Shown one piece after another: positions 24,446 to 36,337 of a DNA stretch of 64,000 nucleotides (its first letter is position 1; every line of letters starts with the position of its first letter). This DNA is from Aspidapion aeneum (Eukaryota; Arthropoda; Insecta; Coleoptera; Brentidae). A program made the position numbers and the translations under genes. The stretch covers positions 310,001-374,000 of the forward strand of contig CAUYVT010000106.1 in the NCBI GenBank assembly GCA_963576565.1, read 5' to 3'. The notes beneath the pieces are model-generated. The model did not search any database, was not told the origin of the DNA, and was given only the letters and a program-made list of their open reading frames with translations.

Positions 24446-25118
24446 CAGGGTGTTTAAACTATGAATATATTGTGTGAAACCACCAGAAACAACTACTCCG
24501 AGGGAAAATACCCCTACCGGCATTGAATTATACTGATAGTTTGAGGCTTTCGTTGGGAACTTGTTAAAACTGTTTGGTTTTCACTTTCTCCAACGTCGAT
24601 CACGAGGATACGAGTGATCCCCGTCTGGAACACGTCCTGATAGTCAGGAACAAATGTTCCATGCCAATCCAAAATGGTTTTCCATGAAATCTATAGTGTT
24701 TCAGGGTATATTATGGAAAAAACTCGCTATTTCCTTCGATACTTTGTGTATTATGCATTATATCAGTAATTCATAGGGTTTATATGGCTAATTTTATACT
24801 TTTAAATAAATTAACTAAATGTTTTGCTTTAAATTTATTTAAAATTAAACATCAAACTTTTAAAAATTTGTGTAAATTAGTATAAAAAGAGTATAAAAAA
24901 GGCAAATATTATTACATTAACAAGTTTTTTTAGTAATAACTATCCATATGAGTTCAAACCTATTGTGGTTTTTTTAAGTTCTTATTAGTTTTTTTTTAGT
25001 TCTATTTAACAGACCTACTTTTAGCCTGTACTTATTGCTTTTAAGTCTTTATCATTCTGCCCTAGATTTTGTTTGAAACTTTTACTTTCCCACAAAATGT
25101 TTGACCTGTTTCACCCTG
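24446..25118. mobile_element. Possible CAGGGTG-ended element
   Basis: CAGGGTG at 24446 and CACCCTG ending at 25118 are inverted, each bordered by TA. The inverted match does not extend much further, so this pairing is tentative. Positions 24465-24545 match the block next to the satellite (2580-2660). Confidence 0.35.
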
Positions 25119-25375
25119 TATAAGTAAACAGATTTTTAGGACAGGTATGTAGGTACCTGCCAAGCTGTAAAGTATATCTATTATTGTTGTTTAATTTTGA
25201 CACCTGCAACTCGGTTCTCAATGGTCAAGATTCTCAGAACCACAAGGTGTCATCTAGTGATACCTACTGCCTCAAATACTACAAGATGCTATAAGAATAT
25301 AGTGCGTGTGGTCAATTTGAATTTGAGGGATAAAAACTACTACTACTATGTCGGTTTAGAACGTTTTTCTACGTT

Positions 25376-25620
25376 GTTCGACGCCTATTCTCCACCTCCT
25401 TCGATCCTGACAATCATCTTCTGTCGGGTTTGACTCATTGATCTTTGGATTGACTGTTGCCATTCTAGTTAGGACGCCCTCTTTTTCGGCGCCCTATTGG
25501 TTGCCATTCTAGGACCTCCTTTGGTAAACTTTTGTCGTTCATTTATTGTACATGGCCGTACCATATCAGTTGCCATTTAGTGATGTCATTCGTTACGCTT
25601 CCCCCGATTCCCATTTTTAC
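25376..25620 (-). pseudogene. RTE-like family B 3' end, piece 1 of a split copy
   Basis: Minus-strand homology to the family B tail (DDCQDRRRWRIG, QSIQRSMSQK, GRRKRG, GHVQ region). It stops at 25620 and resumes at 27254, so one copy is split by a 1.6-kb insertion. Confidence 0.75.
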
Positions 25621-25650
25621 AAGCTTTTAGTTAGCTTCAGATGTTCTGTC

Positions 25651-26093
25651 TAACTATCTAACTATCTAACTATCTAACTTTCTAACTATCTAACTATCTA
25701 ACTATCTAACTATCTAACTATCTAACTATCTAACTATCTAACTATCTAACTATCTAACTATCTAACTATCTAACTATCTAACTATCTAACTATCTAACTA
25801 TCTAACTATCTAACTATCTAACTATCTAACTATCTAACTATCTAACTATCTAACTATCTAACTATCTAACTATCTAACTATCTAACTATCTAACTATCTA
25901 ACTATCTAACTATCTAACTATCTAACTATCTAACTATCTAACTATCTAACTATCTAACTATCTAACTATCTAACTATCTAACTATCTAACTATCTAACAA
26001 TCTAACTATCTAACTATCTAACTATCTAACTATCTAACTATCTAACTATCTAACTATCTAACTATCTATCTATCTAACTATCTAACTATCTAT
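25651..26093. repeat. (CTAACTAT)n microsatellite
   Basis: About 55 copies of an 8-bp unit over 443 bp, nearly perfect, with a few single-base variants near 25680, 26000 and 26070. Confidence 0.98.
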
Positions 26094-26107
26094 CAAATCT
26101 TGTGAAG

Positions 26108-26640
26108 CGTTTTTGACATACTTCCCATTATCCGATTTGGATGAAATTTGGTACACGCATAGTGCTCCCATGACAATACAACATTAAGAAAGAAATATCC
26201 TCCCACCCCTACCCCCACCCCTTCTATAGAAAAATGTGTTTTTGACACACTTCCCGTTAATCGATTTGGATAAAATTTGGTATACACATAGTGGTTCGAT
26301 GATAATACAACAATAAGAAAAAAATATTCTCCCACCCTACCCCCACCTCCTTGTTTTTGACACACTTCCCGTTATCCGATTTGGATAAAATTTGGTACAC
26401 ATATAGTGGTCCGATGACAATACAACATTTAAAAAAAAATCCTACCAATCCTTCCCATTATCCGATTTGGATGAAACTTGGTATACATATAGTGGTCCGA
26501 CGACAATACAACAATAATGAAAAAATGTCCTCCCACCCCTACCCCCCACCCCCTTCCATACAAAATGCGTTTTTGACACACTTCACTTCAAATGAATTTG
26601 GTATATGCATAAAGGTAAAAAATATATTTCTACCTCTACC
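26108..26640. repeat. Minisatellite of about 115-130 bp units
   Basis: Four to five diverged units beginning GTTTTTGACACACTTCCCGT (near 26108, 26238, 26353 and 26569, with a shorter one from 26449). Each contains CCGATTTGGATGAAATTTGG and a C-rich CCCACCCC stretch. It follows the microsatellite directly, an arrangement common in non-autonomous insect repeats. Confidence 0.85.
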
Positions 26641-26790
26641 CCCACCCTCTCCTTCTCCCAATAGAAAAATGAGTTTCCAAATAACTCACGATCAGCGATT
26701 TCATTATAATCTAGAATAAACACTTCTGTTCTTTTATTGAACAAATACTTTCATTTAATAGAGTAGATAGCTGAGACTAAAAACTAAAAA

Positions 26791-27255
26791 ATAAATTGGT
26801 TAAAAAATTTTTTTAAGTCACAAGCTTTTATAAAATGCACTAAAAATTAAAAAATAATTTTCTAAAATTCTAATATTATCATAATAATAAAAGCGATGGC
26901 CGCAAATCAAAGCATAAGTTAATCTAAATTTGTGATCTAAACACTTAAGGAATATTCAACATAGCAGGTCATCAAAGATATGTTTACCTACCATACCTAT
27001 GTCAGAGAAATGCTGGGGTATCTTGGGTCGGGTTGGGTGGGTTTGGACCTCTGCATTTTTCTGCTAGATTAATTCTTGCAAATAATGATATTTAATTGAT
27101 ACGGATATCTTAGCGTGCTAACATCGTCAAAATTTCCATCAGTCGGCCATCGCTTTTATTATTATGATAATATTAGAATTTTAGAAAATTATTTTTTAAT
27201 TTTTAGTGCATTTTATAAAAGTTTGTAACTTAAAAATTTTTTTTTACCAATTTAT
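26791..27255. mobile_element. Foldback element, about 115-bp arms
   Basis: Arms at about 26791-26905 and 27143-27255 are reverse complements (ATAAATTGGT outside, AAAGCGATGGCCG inside). The middle of about 240 bp shows nothing recognisable. Confidence 0.85.
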
Positions 27256-27380
27256 TTCTTATATGATCTGTTCTAGATATTCTCATTGATCTTCACACTT
27301 CCCATTTTTGTCTGACATCGTTTGTTTCATATTTTTCTGTTACATGACAAGTCTTTATCCATACATCACATTATAAGAGA
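27254..27380 (-). pseudogene. RTE-like family B, piece 2 of the split copy
   Basis: Minus-strand match to family B around the HIRNE...SMRISRT and TEKYKT region, in the order expected if it continued from 25620 before the insertion. Confidence 0.7.
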
Positions 27381-27499
27381 AACAAAGATAGATCTATTTA
27401 AAAGTCGGAAAAATACAAAAATTTATTAAAAAATGTATTATGAAAATTCCAATAATTATGTAAATATTAAATTCTCTCTTATAAGTGGACCTCTTTCCG

Positions 27500-27700
27500 G
27501 GGATCTGACCAAAAATTTGTTTGTCATCCAGTGAAAAAACTCAGTTAACAATATGTATGTCTGTCCGTAACACTATAGCTCCTAAACCGCTGAACCGATT
27601 TTCATAACCTTTTCACGTCAAATAGTGTTCGACACATTAATGCTAATGACAGTTTTTTGACAATTGAAAAATATAAAAAATGCTAACTTTTTAACGGAAT
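27500..27700. repeat. Dispersed CTGTCCGTAACAC repeat
   Basis: Shares GTCCGTAACAC, TAGCTCCTAAACCGCTGAA and the following sequence with 29700-29890 and 55300-55520. Part of a non-coding insect repeat whose ends are better seen at 55212-55665. Confidence 0.65.
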
Positions 27701-28065
27701 ATTGTAGACTGCATTTTGCTCAATAATTTGTGTTAACCTATGATATAAGGGCACAAAAATGTATTTTACCAAATAGGATCTGTTATTTTTATTAAAATTT
27801 TATTGTTATTGGTTAACTTCTATTTTGGAAAAATCAGTACCAATCATATCTAATTTGCATAACAAAAAGTTGTAAGTTTGTAAATATTTTTGCCATTCCT
27901 TGATTGACGTAGATATTTAACCAATCTGTGAATTGATTGATTTTATGGGTCTATACAGCGCCGGGCCTAGAGATTTATTCGCCTCGGACAAACCGACATT
28001 TGGCGCCGCGCCGTTTGAAAAAAAATTATTTGCAAATTCCTCTGCAAAACCAATTTAGTAGTATA

Positions 28066-29482
28066 CGCAGCCCACGAGAAAGACCGGCCCGGGCGCGAAA
28101 ATATCACGTGACCGTAGGAGTCCCACAAAAAAACGCCTCACGGCCCGCTGTCGTTATAAAACATGCGTGTGTTCAGTTTCGGTATGTTTGTTTACGTCGA
28201 TTTTTTTTTAATTCGGGCACGAATTTTATGTGAATTTTATCAAAGTTATTAAAATAATGCAGCTTACGAAAAAGACTGTAGTGGGCTGCGTTAAAATAAT
28301 TAATGGCTAATGAGTAAATTATAAAGAAAATACCTATAAGATAAACAATGCCGCGAACGTGTAATTAGTGTTGTTCCTTATCGGTCCAACTATAAAACTG
28401 AAACCTAATATGTTGCAAACGGGAAAGAAGTGGTAAAAGATAAGATCTTGGATAAGATTGATCAAGTAATAGACATCCTTAGTGACATTTTCGATAGTGA
28501 AAGTGAAAAATGTGTTCAGTTGTCATTTCTTATTGAACAATTAGGCCTCTTGAAAAGGTAACCTGAGAATCGAAGATATGGTGGATACACTTTAATGTTG
28601 GCTTTATCTTTGTTTATCCAGTTATCCAGTGCATACACGTCAATTTACAATTCTAAGGTAATATGTCTTTCGCACCCTCGCAATATTAAAAAACTGATTT
28701 GTAGAATATTGTTAACAGATAGTAATCTCTCTGGTAGTGTGAAATATTTAAAAAGTAAGATACAGCTTTTAAAAGAACATGAGTTGGTAGTTAACTTACA
28801 CTTGATTGAAATAGATATTAAACTTTGTGCTCGGTAATTTTTCAAAAAATTATTGACGACCACTACATTCAGTTCATTGAATGGGAAAACCATCTCACTT
28901 ATTCACAAAATCACTTGTTTCTTTTTAATAAATTATTGTGAAATGTTTTATATTGAAAATTTTTCTTCAGATAACTCTAGCGAGTGTTTTTGTGGAGAAA
29001 AACTATTGTCAAAACTTGAAAAAATTAGTTTAAGGGCATGTAAAGTTTTTTAAAATAATTTTATTAAAAAGCACAATGATTTAGTGTCTGCTAATAAATC
29101 TTTGAATAAGAACTCAAAGATGATGACAGTCAAAGAAAAATTAAAAAACTAAAAGCTTAGGTTTAATATGTCCAATTTTGAAAGACTTGTATAGATTTGA
29201 AGTTACTAACGATATTATGTACCTAATATATTAGAGTGCAAATTTTGTATAATTTTTTATTTTATAGATTCAGTTCTTTTATCCATAATAAACACATATA
29301 TCAGCAAAATATTTTTTTCAATTTTTGCCTATAAAAGATCAAAATTTTTTTGTTAATTTATTTAAATTGTGTAAAAACATATAATATATTAAGCAATACA
29401 ATAAGAATCCTGGGACTCCTAAGATCACGTGACCGCCGACTTGCTTATAACACGCCATGGCCGGTCTTTATCGTTGGCTGCG
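28066..29482 (+). mobile_element. P-superfamily DNA transposon, decayed, copy 2
   Basis: A 1417-bp near-identical sibling of 11278-12695, flanked by the perfect 8-bp duplication GTAGTATA (28058-28065 and 29483-29490). An open frame from 28595 reads SLFIQLSSAYTS, HPRNIKKLICRIL, then LVVNLHLIEIDIK. This resembles the P-transposase stretch before and including the first catalytic acidic residue, where the family usually has a DE(M/I)xIK-like motif; here it is degraded to IEIDIK. The same THAP-like patch with frame break occurs near 28345-28410. Nonsense changes are shared by both copies, so both descend from an already dead or non-autonomous source. Confidence 0.75.
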
Positions 29483-29689
29483 GTAGTATATAGTGACCCA
29501 GGATCATTGCACCCGGACGGTCGCGGTTGCCCCGGTTGCCCTGCCCTAGTATCGGCCCTGGACTATAAAGCAAATATCCTGCTTTACAATCATTTTCATA
29601 TTTAAACCTGATCAAATAGTATTTTGTTTATGATGTTGTTTTATATATTTTTTTTAATTTTAAAAAGAAATGGCATGACAAAAAGCTAG

Positions 29690-29890
29690 AAAAGTATATG
29701 TATTATTTGTGTGTATTTTGACCTATCTTAGCAATATCGCCGTGACGTCTGTCTTTGTGTGTGTATGTGTGTGTGTGTGTGTGTATGTCCGTAACACGAT
29801 AGCTCCTAAACCGCTGAACCGATTTTCATAAAATTTTCGGGTGAAATAGTGCACAATAATTTAAAGAGTTGATTAGATTTTCATCAAAAT
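29690..29890. repeat. Dispersed CTGTCCGTAACAC repeat with (GT)n
   Basis: Contains TTTTGACCTATCTTAGCAAT, a GT microsatellite (about 29756-29783), then GTCCGTAACACGATAGCTCC and further homology with 55303-55500. Confidence 0.75.
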
Positions 29891-30461
29891 CCAATCCAAT
29901 TTTTCCTCAGTGAGGACAGGCACCATACGATCTACGATTTTCATTAGTTAAAAAAAATGTCATTCGTATGTAATACGATGTTCGAATGTGAAGAAGAGTC
30001 CCGTGAAGCGGAATGTCAAAAGCAAACATTCAATCTGGCGACTGGACAAACATACACACCGACGGAGAGACCGCTAAAAGTGTTTACTTTTCGGTTCTAA
30101 TAAGAAACTTACTGAGATTTTGTACGGTGCATGAAAAAAACACAGAAAAAACAACTAACGAAGATTGCCAAGTATAGCCCTAAAATAAGTAAGGTCTACT
30201 TAAAATACGAGATGGGTTTTTTAAAGATAACAGATGCTTTTTTGTCTCCTTTTCTTGGAAAAACCCTTAAACATGTCGATTTTTTTTTGTGAGGGGATAC
30301 ATTTTGTTTATCTTGAAATTTTATAAATTTGACAATCAATTTTTAGCAACTCTGGCAATTAATTTGAATTACTGCTGAATTTAGCTTAAATTTCCTGGAA
30401 TTTGGAATAGAAAAAGCTGTTAAAAGCTAAATGCCTTACAAGAGTACAAAAACTTTTTATT

Positions 30462-32939
30462 CTGAGGGCACGGCAGTGCCCGGCTAAGTTCACGGCGTAA
30501 ACTGCTGTACCATCTTCTCTTGAAACATTTCAGCCTATATTTGACCTATCTAAAACTCTACTTCGCAATAAGCTACGAAACACAAACTTGGTACAGTCGT
30601 AGATCATCATAGAGTTAACAACCCCTTCAAGTTTGATGGACTTCCATAAAGTAGTAAAGTAGTTACGAAATTTCAAAAAACGTCGAACTTGCCACTCAAT
30701 TATAATCATGTATATATCATCAAAATTCTACTGTACTTCCAGACATGCTACAAAGCTGAAATTATAATTTACTACCCTCCACTATGCATGTAAATTTATA
30801 TAAAAGTAACATTGCCCACTTCCAGAAGCGCTAGAGAGCTGAGCTTTGACAGACTGATAGAAAATATGATAAAACTATGAACAAAAATTTAAAAATCCCA
30901 AAATTTTAATTTGCTTCCCTCCCATATAAATGTAAATTTATGTAGAAGTAACATTGCTAACTTCCAGAAACGCTAGAAAGCTGAGCTTTGGAAGACCGAT
31001 AGAAACTATGACAAAACTATAGAATAAAATTTAAAAACCCCAATATTATAATTAACTTCCCTCTTCTATAAATGTAAAGTTATGTAAAAGTAACATTGCT
31101 CACTTCCAGAAACGCTAGAGAGCTGAGCTTTGGAAAACTGATTGGAACTATGATAAAACTAAAAAAAAATTAAAAAACACTAACACCAGTATTTACTAAG
31201 ATGGTTTAGGGTTTAAGTTTAAAGCTTAGGTTTAGGTTTAACTTTTAGTTTATCTTTTGTGAAACGTTTTAACTGAATTTCTTTCAAACTTAATAAAAGT
31301 TAATGGAATTTTGGACTAATTATAACTACATAGGTTATATCGCAATGAAAAAAAACCGGTTTAAATAAGAATCTGCAAGGATTTCGTAAAAAAAATGAAA
31401 AAAACAGAAAAGAAATGGTTTAAACTATAGGTTTAAGTTTGTAGGAAACGAGGTTTAAGTGAAAATGCAGCGATATTTAAGTGAATTACTTACATTTTTC
31501 AATTTACACTTACTTCCAAAACTTGACATTGTCGGAAAATGTGTTCTAAATTCGTAATTTTTATTATATAACTTGCACAAACAAAGCGAAACAGAAAAAT
31601 TAATTTTTTAATTTATTAAAATGACGTAAAAGTGACTTGACTGACACTTGCAGGACTAAGTACTGGGATTGTCATCTGCTGTCATCTCGGTGCACGTACA
31701 TCTTAAATATATCTGTATGGCTAGAGCGTATTAAAACCATTAATGGAAAATGACTGCTACAATAAATATATAAATAAATAAAAACATTTTTTATTATATT
31801 AATTTAAAGATTATTTGCAAATAAACAAATAGCGTGTAAATTTATTTGGATTTTAATCTGACGATCGTTTTTTTTTACTTTCCTCGTCAAGGCAAATATC
31901 GTTTAAAAGCTACATGCTAAAATATAAAAGAAATATGAGAATTTAGTACTAAACGGTTTATCCAGCCTTGTGTACATTGCCGTAAAAAACTCGCTCTAAT
32001 AGTTAATTGAAGCTAAAAATCGTATAAAATTTTGTCATATTGTTCCTAAATATGATCAAATTTTACATTTTTAACAAATAAATTAACAAAAACGTGATTG
32101 TTTTCAAGTTACAATGAGATAAACAAGGTAGTTTAAAATTTAGAACGATTTTTAGTCGGAATCCCATGACCTAGGGGTTTAAAGTGACGTAGTAGCCTAA
32201 ATTAGACAGTTGTAGAAAAATCAGTTTTCCATGTTTTCTTCTTTTTTCCGGTCTATATGGTCCATTTCAAGAACAAATCGTCTTAAATTTCAATTTTTAG
32301 GACATTTTATCGTCCATACAGGTAAAAATACCAAATCAATTGCGGCCTGTTTCGGCAAAAAATCAATTTTTTCCAAACCAATGCACATTTAAATTTTAAA
32401 CCTAAACCCTAAACTTAAACGAAAACCTAGACTAAAACTTACGCCTTAGTAAATACTGGTGTAAAATTTTAATTTACTCTCCTCTCCCATAAATGAAAAA
32501 TTATGGAAAAGGAACATTGTCCACTTCCAGGAACGTTAGAGAGCTGAAGTGATAAAACCATAGGAAAAAATTAAAAAATCTCAAGAATATGAATAAGGCA
32601 TTGAACAATATATTCCGCTTATTCTACTACTTTAAAACTTAAATATTATCTAAATCCTTTGAAAAAGAAGTGAAATCATAAAAAAACATTTCATGTAAAA
32701 AAAAGCCAAGTACCCGAAAATGGTATTCCATAAAAAAAATTGAGATAAAAGTAAAGCCAAGTTCTCTAATACAAATTTCAAAATAAAAGGTTCTTACTAG
32801 TTTGGAAATATTTTTCTAAACTTTTTGCTACTTTCATTTTGAAATTTGTATAAAGAACCTGGCTTTACTTTTATCTTAATCCTTTTTATGGAATACCATT
32901 TTCGCCTACTTTTTATTACATGAAATATTTTCGTTATGG
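30462..32939 (-). mobile_element. Helitron-like composite repeat, copy H3
   Basis: Reverse orientation of H1. The tail starts at CTGAGGGCACGGCAGTGCCC, whose GGGCAC/GTGCCC hairpin lies a few bases from the end. The tail extends to about 30690, tandem units containing GAGAGCTGAGCTTTG follow at about 30780-31180 and 32470-32560, and the foldback head is 32678-32939. A 1278-bp element (31184-32461) has inserted among the tandem units. Confidence 0.65.
31184..32461. mobile_element. Harbinger-type foldback element inside H3
   Basis: The ends CACCAGTATTTACTAAG and CTTAGTAAATACTGGTG are perfect inverted repeats; the inner arms carry degenerate GGTTTAGGGTTTAAG and its complement. TAA borders both sides (31181-31183, 32462-32464), the 3-bp TWA duplication of PIF/Harbinger elements. 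No transposase was recognised. Confidence 0.75.
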
Positions 32940-32967
32940 TAAAATCTATCATCACATTTTTGAGATA

Positions 32968-33152
32968 CAGTCGAACCTCTCTAACTCGAACCTCTATAAC
33001 TCGAACCCCTCTATAACTCGAACCTTTTAAGCGGTCCCTGCATTTTTTACATGTATTTTAACCTATGTAACTCGAGCTTCTATAACTCGAACTCTCCATA
33101 ACTCGAACTGTTTTGGTTGTCCCTTCAGGTTCGAGTTATAGAGGTTCGACTG
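32968..33152. mobile_element. pogo/Tc1-type MITE (CAGTCGAAC ends)
   Basis: 185 bp with CAGTCGAACCTCTCTAACTC at left and the complement of CAGTCGAACCTCTATAACTC at right, bordered by TA on both sides. The interior repeats TAACTCGAAC. Confidence 0.85.
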
Positions 33153-33289
33153 TATTTGCGTTCAAAATTAATGATGCGGTTAGCCCAGTGTTTATTAACT
33201 AAAAGTCCATATATTTTTTGTCTAAGGGCGTGGGGGTAATTACCAAGTTACCTCCCTCTCAAATCCGCTAACGCATTGGACCATGACTA

Positions 33290-33893
33290 CAGTGAAACCT
33301 CTAATTGCGGACACCTCTATTAAGGGGACACTCCCTTTAGCCGGACAAATTAGTTAGAACCAAACTTTACCCTATTTATTTACATGTAAAATTCACTCCT
33401 ATAACCGGACACTCTAATAACCGGACGTGGAAAATTTTTTTTGGTTAAAAGATTCTGAAACCTCCCTTAACCGGACGGAAACCTCTGACAACGGAACGGA
33501 GTTCTGTACGACATGGGCATTAATATTATATAGTATGTTGGCAACAAAACACTCTGGAGCTGAGGAATTACCTTTTTCCGTTTTAATGCGGAGACTAAAT
33601 ACTTCTTTCGTATTTACAAAATATTTTATTCGACGAGACTGCTGTGTTTTATTTTTATTATTCAGTTGGGTAGTAGTAGATCTTTTTGAAATTACCCTAG
33701 TAAAAAACATCAGCACGAAAGATCGCTGAAAAAATTAATATCGGAAACACTCAAGCAGCGGAAATTGTTAATAAATATATGTTAAAATTTTGTAGTTCCC
33801 TCTCAGAAGCGGACACCTCCAATAAGCGGACACCTCCAATAAGCGGACAAAATCGACCAAACCGTGAGTGTCCGCTTATAGGAGGTTTCACTG
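33290..33893 (+). mobile_element. pogo/Tigger-type element, copy 1
   Basis: 604 bp, from CAGTGAAACCTCTAATTGCG to TATAGGAGGTTTCACTG, with TA at both borders. Around 33705-33790 one frame reads SARKIAEKINIGNTQAAEIV, which fits the N-terminal helix-turn-helix of Tigger/pogo transposases. The rest of the transposase is missing. Longer open frames on both strands look incidental. Confidence 0.8.
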
Positions 33894-34248
33894 TATTTAC
33901 AAAAACCATCTCTATTAGATTCTTGTGTATTCTGGGGTGCCCAACGCACGGTGGTACCTCTAGTAACTACTTGACGGTAGACAATGGGCCGAGTTCCCGG
34001 AAAAAATATTAAAAAACAAAACTTGAATAGGCCCTGAAGTCGTGAAGTTTGTTTGTACAAACACCAACACACATACACAATCAATAAAGAAGTGGCTGGT
34101 GACATTTTTTGTGTATGTGTGTGCGTATGTATGTAGACGCCACTTTAAGGGCACATTCTTAGTTTACGTAACGCAAAAATTCAGATGATTTACCCCTCTT
34201 TCCCCTTCGTAACGCATTTTCAAGAATAAATACATAAAATAATCATTA

Positions 34249-34522
34249 GGGACTTATAGGAATAAAACCTGACTTTCTTTTAGAGTCGACTTTATTCTGA
34301 CAGATTTACAAAGAAAACTGACAGCTGACCTCTCAAATTTGACATACCAAAGTGAGATTTAAAAATAAAGTCGCTAACTTTCATTTAATAAATACAGACA
34401 CACTAATAAATCCGGTTCTTAAATACACAAATTTTGAAAGAAAGCAGCTGCTTTTTATATGTAAATCTGCCACAATACGGTCGATTTTTAAATAAGGTCA
34501 GGTTTTATTCCAATAAGTGTCC
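34249..34522. mobile_element. AATAAAACCTGAC MITE, copy B
   Basis: 274 bp from GGGACTTATAGGAATAAAAC to TTCCAATAAGTGTCC; homologous to copies A and C. Confidence 0.85.
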
Positions 34523-34631
34523 ATTGAGTGTCATGCAATGCTAAACTCTCCTTCCCTTCTTGAGAGTTACGTAATTTAAGAATTTTTCATTTAATCTGAC
34601 ATGATATCAAATTTGTAGAAATAGATGTACC

Positions 34632-34834
34632 CAGTGGCGGATCCAGGGGGGGGGGCAGAAGGGTCCGCCCCCCTCCCAGATATATAATTTATTTTTTAGT
34701 TTAGCAGCATTTAAAATTTGTCCCAAATTCTACCTAATTGTCCAAGAATTTCGCCTGCGACACCATAAATCACCTTTAGATACTAAATTTCATACTTTAA
34801 ATTTATTAAAAACCACTTTGGCCCTTCCCCACTG
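34632..34834. mobile_element. hAT-type MITE with perfect 8-bp duplication
   Basis: 203 bp from CAGTGGCGGATCCAGG to CCTTCCCCACTG, flanked by GATGTACC on both sides (34624-34631 and 34835-34842). This confirms CAGTGGCG as a hAT-type terminus in this genome. Confidence 0.85.
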
Positions 34835-34842
34835 GATGTACC

Positions 34843-35853
34843 CCCACTATATTGCATTAAAGCCAAGCAGTAATAGTCCCAGTCAGTATTTTAACAGTTG
34901 TATATTAAAAAATGGCAGCTGATGCTCTGTTAATATTTATAGCCCTTTGTGTATTATAAAAACCAGAATAAATAGTCCCTTCCTTTATTAATAGGTATGT
35001 ATAAAATGTAAATTTTACAGGTCGACCAAGAAATTTACAGCGGCTCAGGCAACTAAAAACTTGTAAACCTGGGTAAAAAATTCACCAATCATGCGTATAT
35101 TTTTTAAGTGGTCCCCGTGAACAAAAACCCACTAGATACATATCGTTAAGATAGTTTTATTTTCAAGAAAATAGAGTAAAACGAGATTTTTCAGAAAGCT
35201 GATTTTTTACGAAAATTAAATAAAACAAATAAAAATTTAAAAAAAATTCATTAGAAAAAAATAACTTTAATATGCGGACGCCCCTGGAGTGTTAATAATC
35301 GTTTTAACACAACTTTGTAAGACGCCGTTTAAAAGAACATTTTATTTTTTCTAAAAAAGGCGTTTAAATATTTTTCTCTAAAATGCTTAGTTTTCTTGGA
35401 AACTGAATAAAACTTAATATAAAAACATGATTTTTTTTAGCGATCTTAAAAAATAACCCCAATTTATGGATGCCAATTAAGTGCTAACCGTAGACTTGGC
35501 CCACTTAGGTGAGACATCGTTTAAAAGATAATTTAATTTTTTACAAAAAACTTGATTACACACTTTTTGTAAAATGCTTATCTTTTGAGAAAATGACATA
35601 AAACTGAATAATTTCGGTTTATTTTTGTTCATCTCTCAGCAGGGGTACTACGAAGGGAACTCAATGATGTCTCATACTTTGGCTATTAATTGGTCTTATA
35701 CAGATTTTCCCAAAAATAAACAGTTTCCAAGTTAAAGGCCGCTAAAAAATATTGGTCAAAATACAAAATGGCGCAAATTGTTTTAAGTGACGAGTTAATA
35801 GCTAAATTCTTGTGAAAACATTTTCCTTCCCTTTTTTTCTGTTTTAAAATCGT
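34843..35853. other. No gene recognised
   Basis: AT-rich sequence without open frames, terminal repeats or tandem structure that I can name. Confidence 0.5.
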
Positions 35854-35873
35854 CGTGAAGTTTAGTACCCGTA

Positions 35874-36311
35874 TAAAAAGATTTTGCTTCTCTTGTATTT
35901 TTCCGTGAGCAGCTCGAAAGCTGTACACTCACGGGGGTCCAAGATCTAATGGACTCCTTTTAAGTGTTGACAGTTAACTGTTTCGTCCTTAAGGGACTCT
36001 TTAAAACAATGCATGGTCAATGTGACACTTTTGTAAAGCTACAGAGACGGTATATGAATCTCATCTTACGATATTGGTAAGAGAAATTAATAAATAATGC
36101 CTGCAATACCGTATGCTTTTACATAAGTTGCGACGCGACATCTACAAATACAAATCAAACTACCAGAGTAAAGATAAAAGGCAGCCAGATACGAAAAACA
36201 GTACTCATGACATAATTTGTCCCTCAGGTCGGGTTAATGCTTATTGCATTTTTTCCGCCTTCACAATGTTTTATGTCGAGTCAGCGGAGCGTGAGCAAAA
36301 AATACTACAAG
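35874..36311 (-). repeat. Short dispersed repeat with terminal hairpin, copy 2
   Basis: Reverse-orientation homologue of 17876-18260. It is bounded by a perfect 20-bp direct repeat CGTGAAGTTTAGTACCCGTA (35854-35873 and 36312-36331), as for a retroposed SINE-like copy. Its hairpin reads CCGTGAG...CTCACGG where copy 1 has CCGTGGG...CCCACGG, a paired change that keeps the stem. Confidence 0.75.
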
Positions 36312-36337
36312 CGTGAAGTTTAGTACCCGTAAATAAA

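Noticed and set aside
25651..26093. CRISPR-like regular repeats
   Set aside because: A pure 8-bp microsatellite without spacers, in a eukaryotic genome.
26093..26719. Overlapping frames with repeated VGVGG and FFL motifs
   Set aside because: Translations of the 120-bp minisatellite; periodicity follows the DNA repeat.
33414..33729. 100-codon frames on both strands within the pogo-type element
   Set aside because: They match no transposase; the transposase-like peptide (SARKIAEKINIG) lies in another place and frame.
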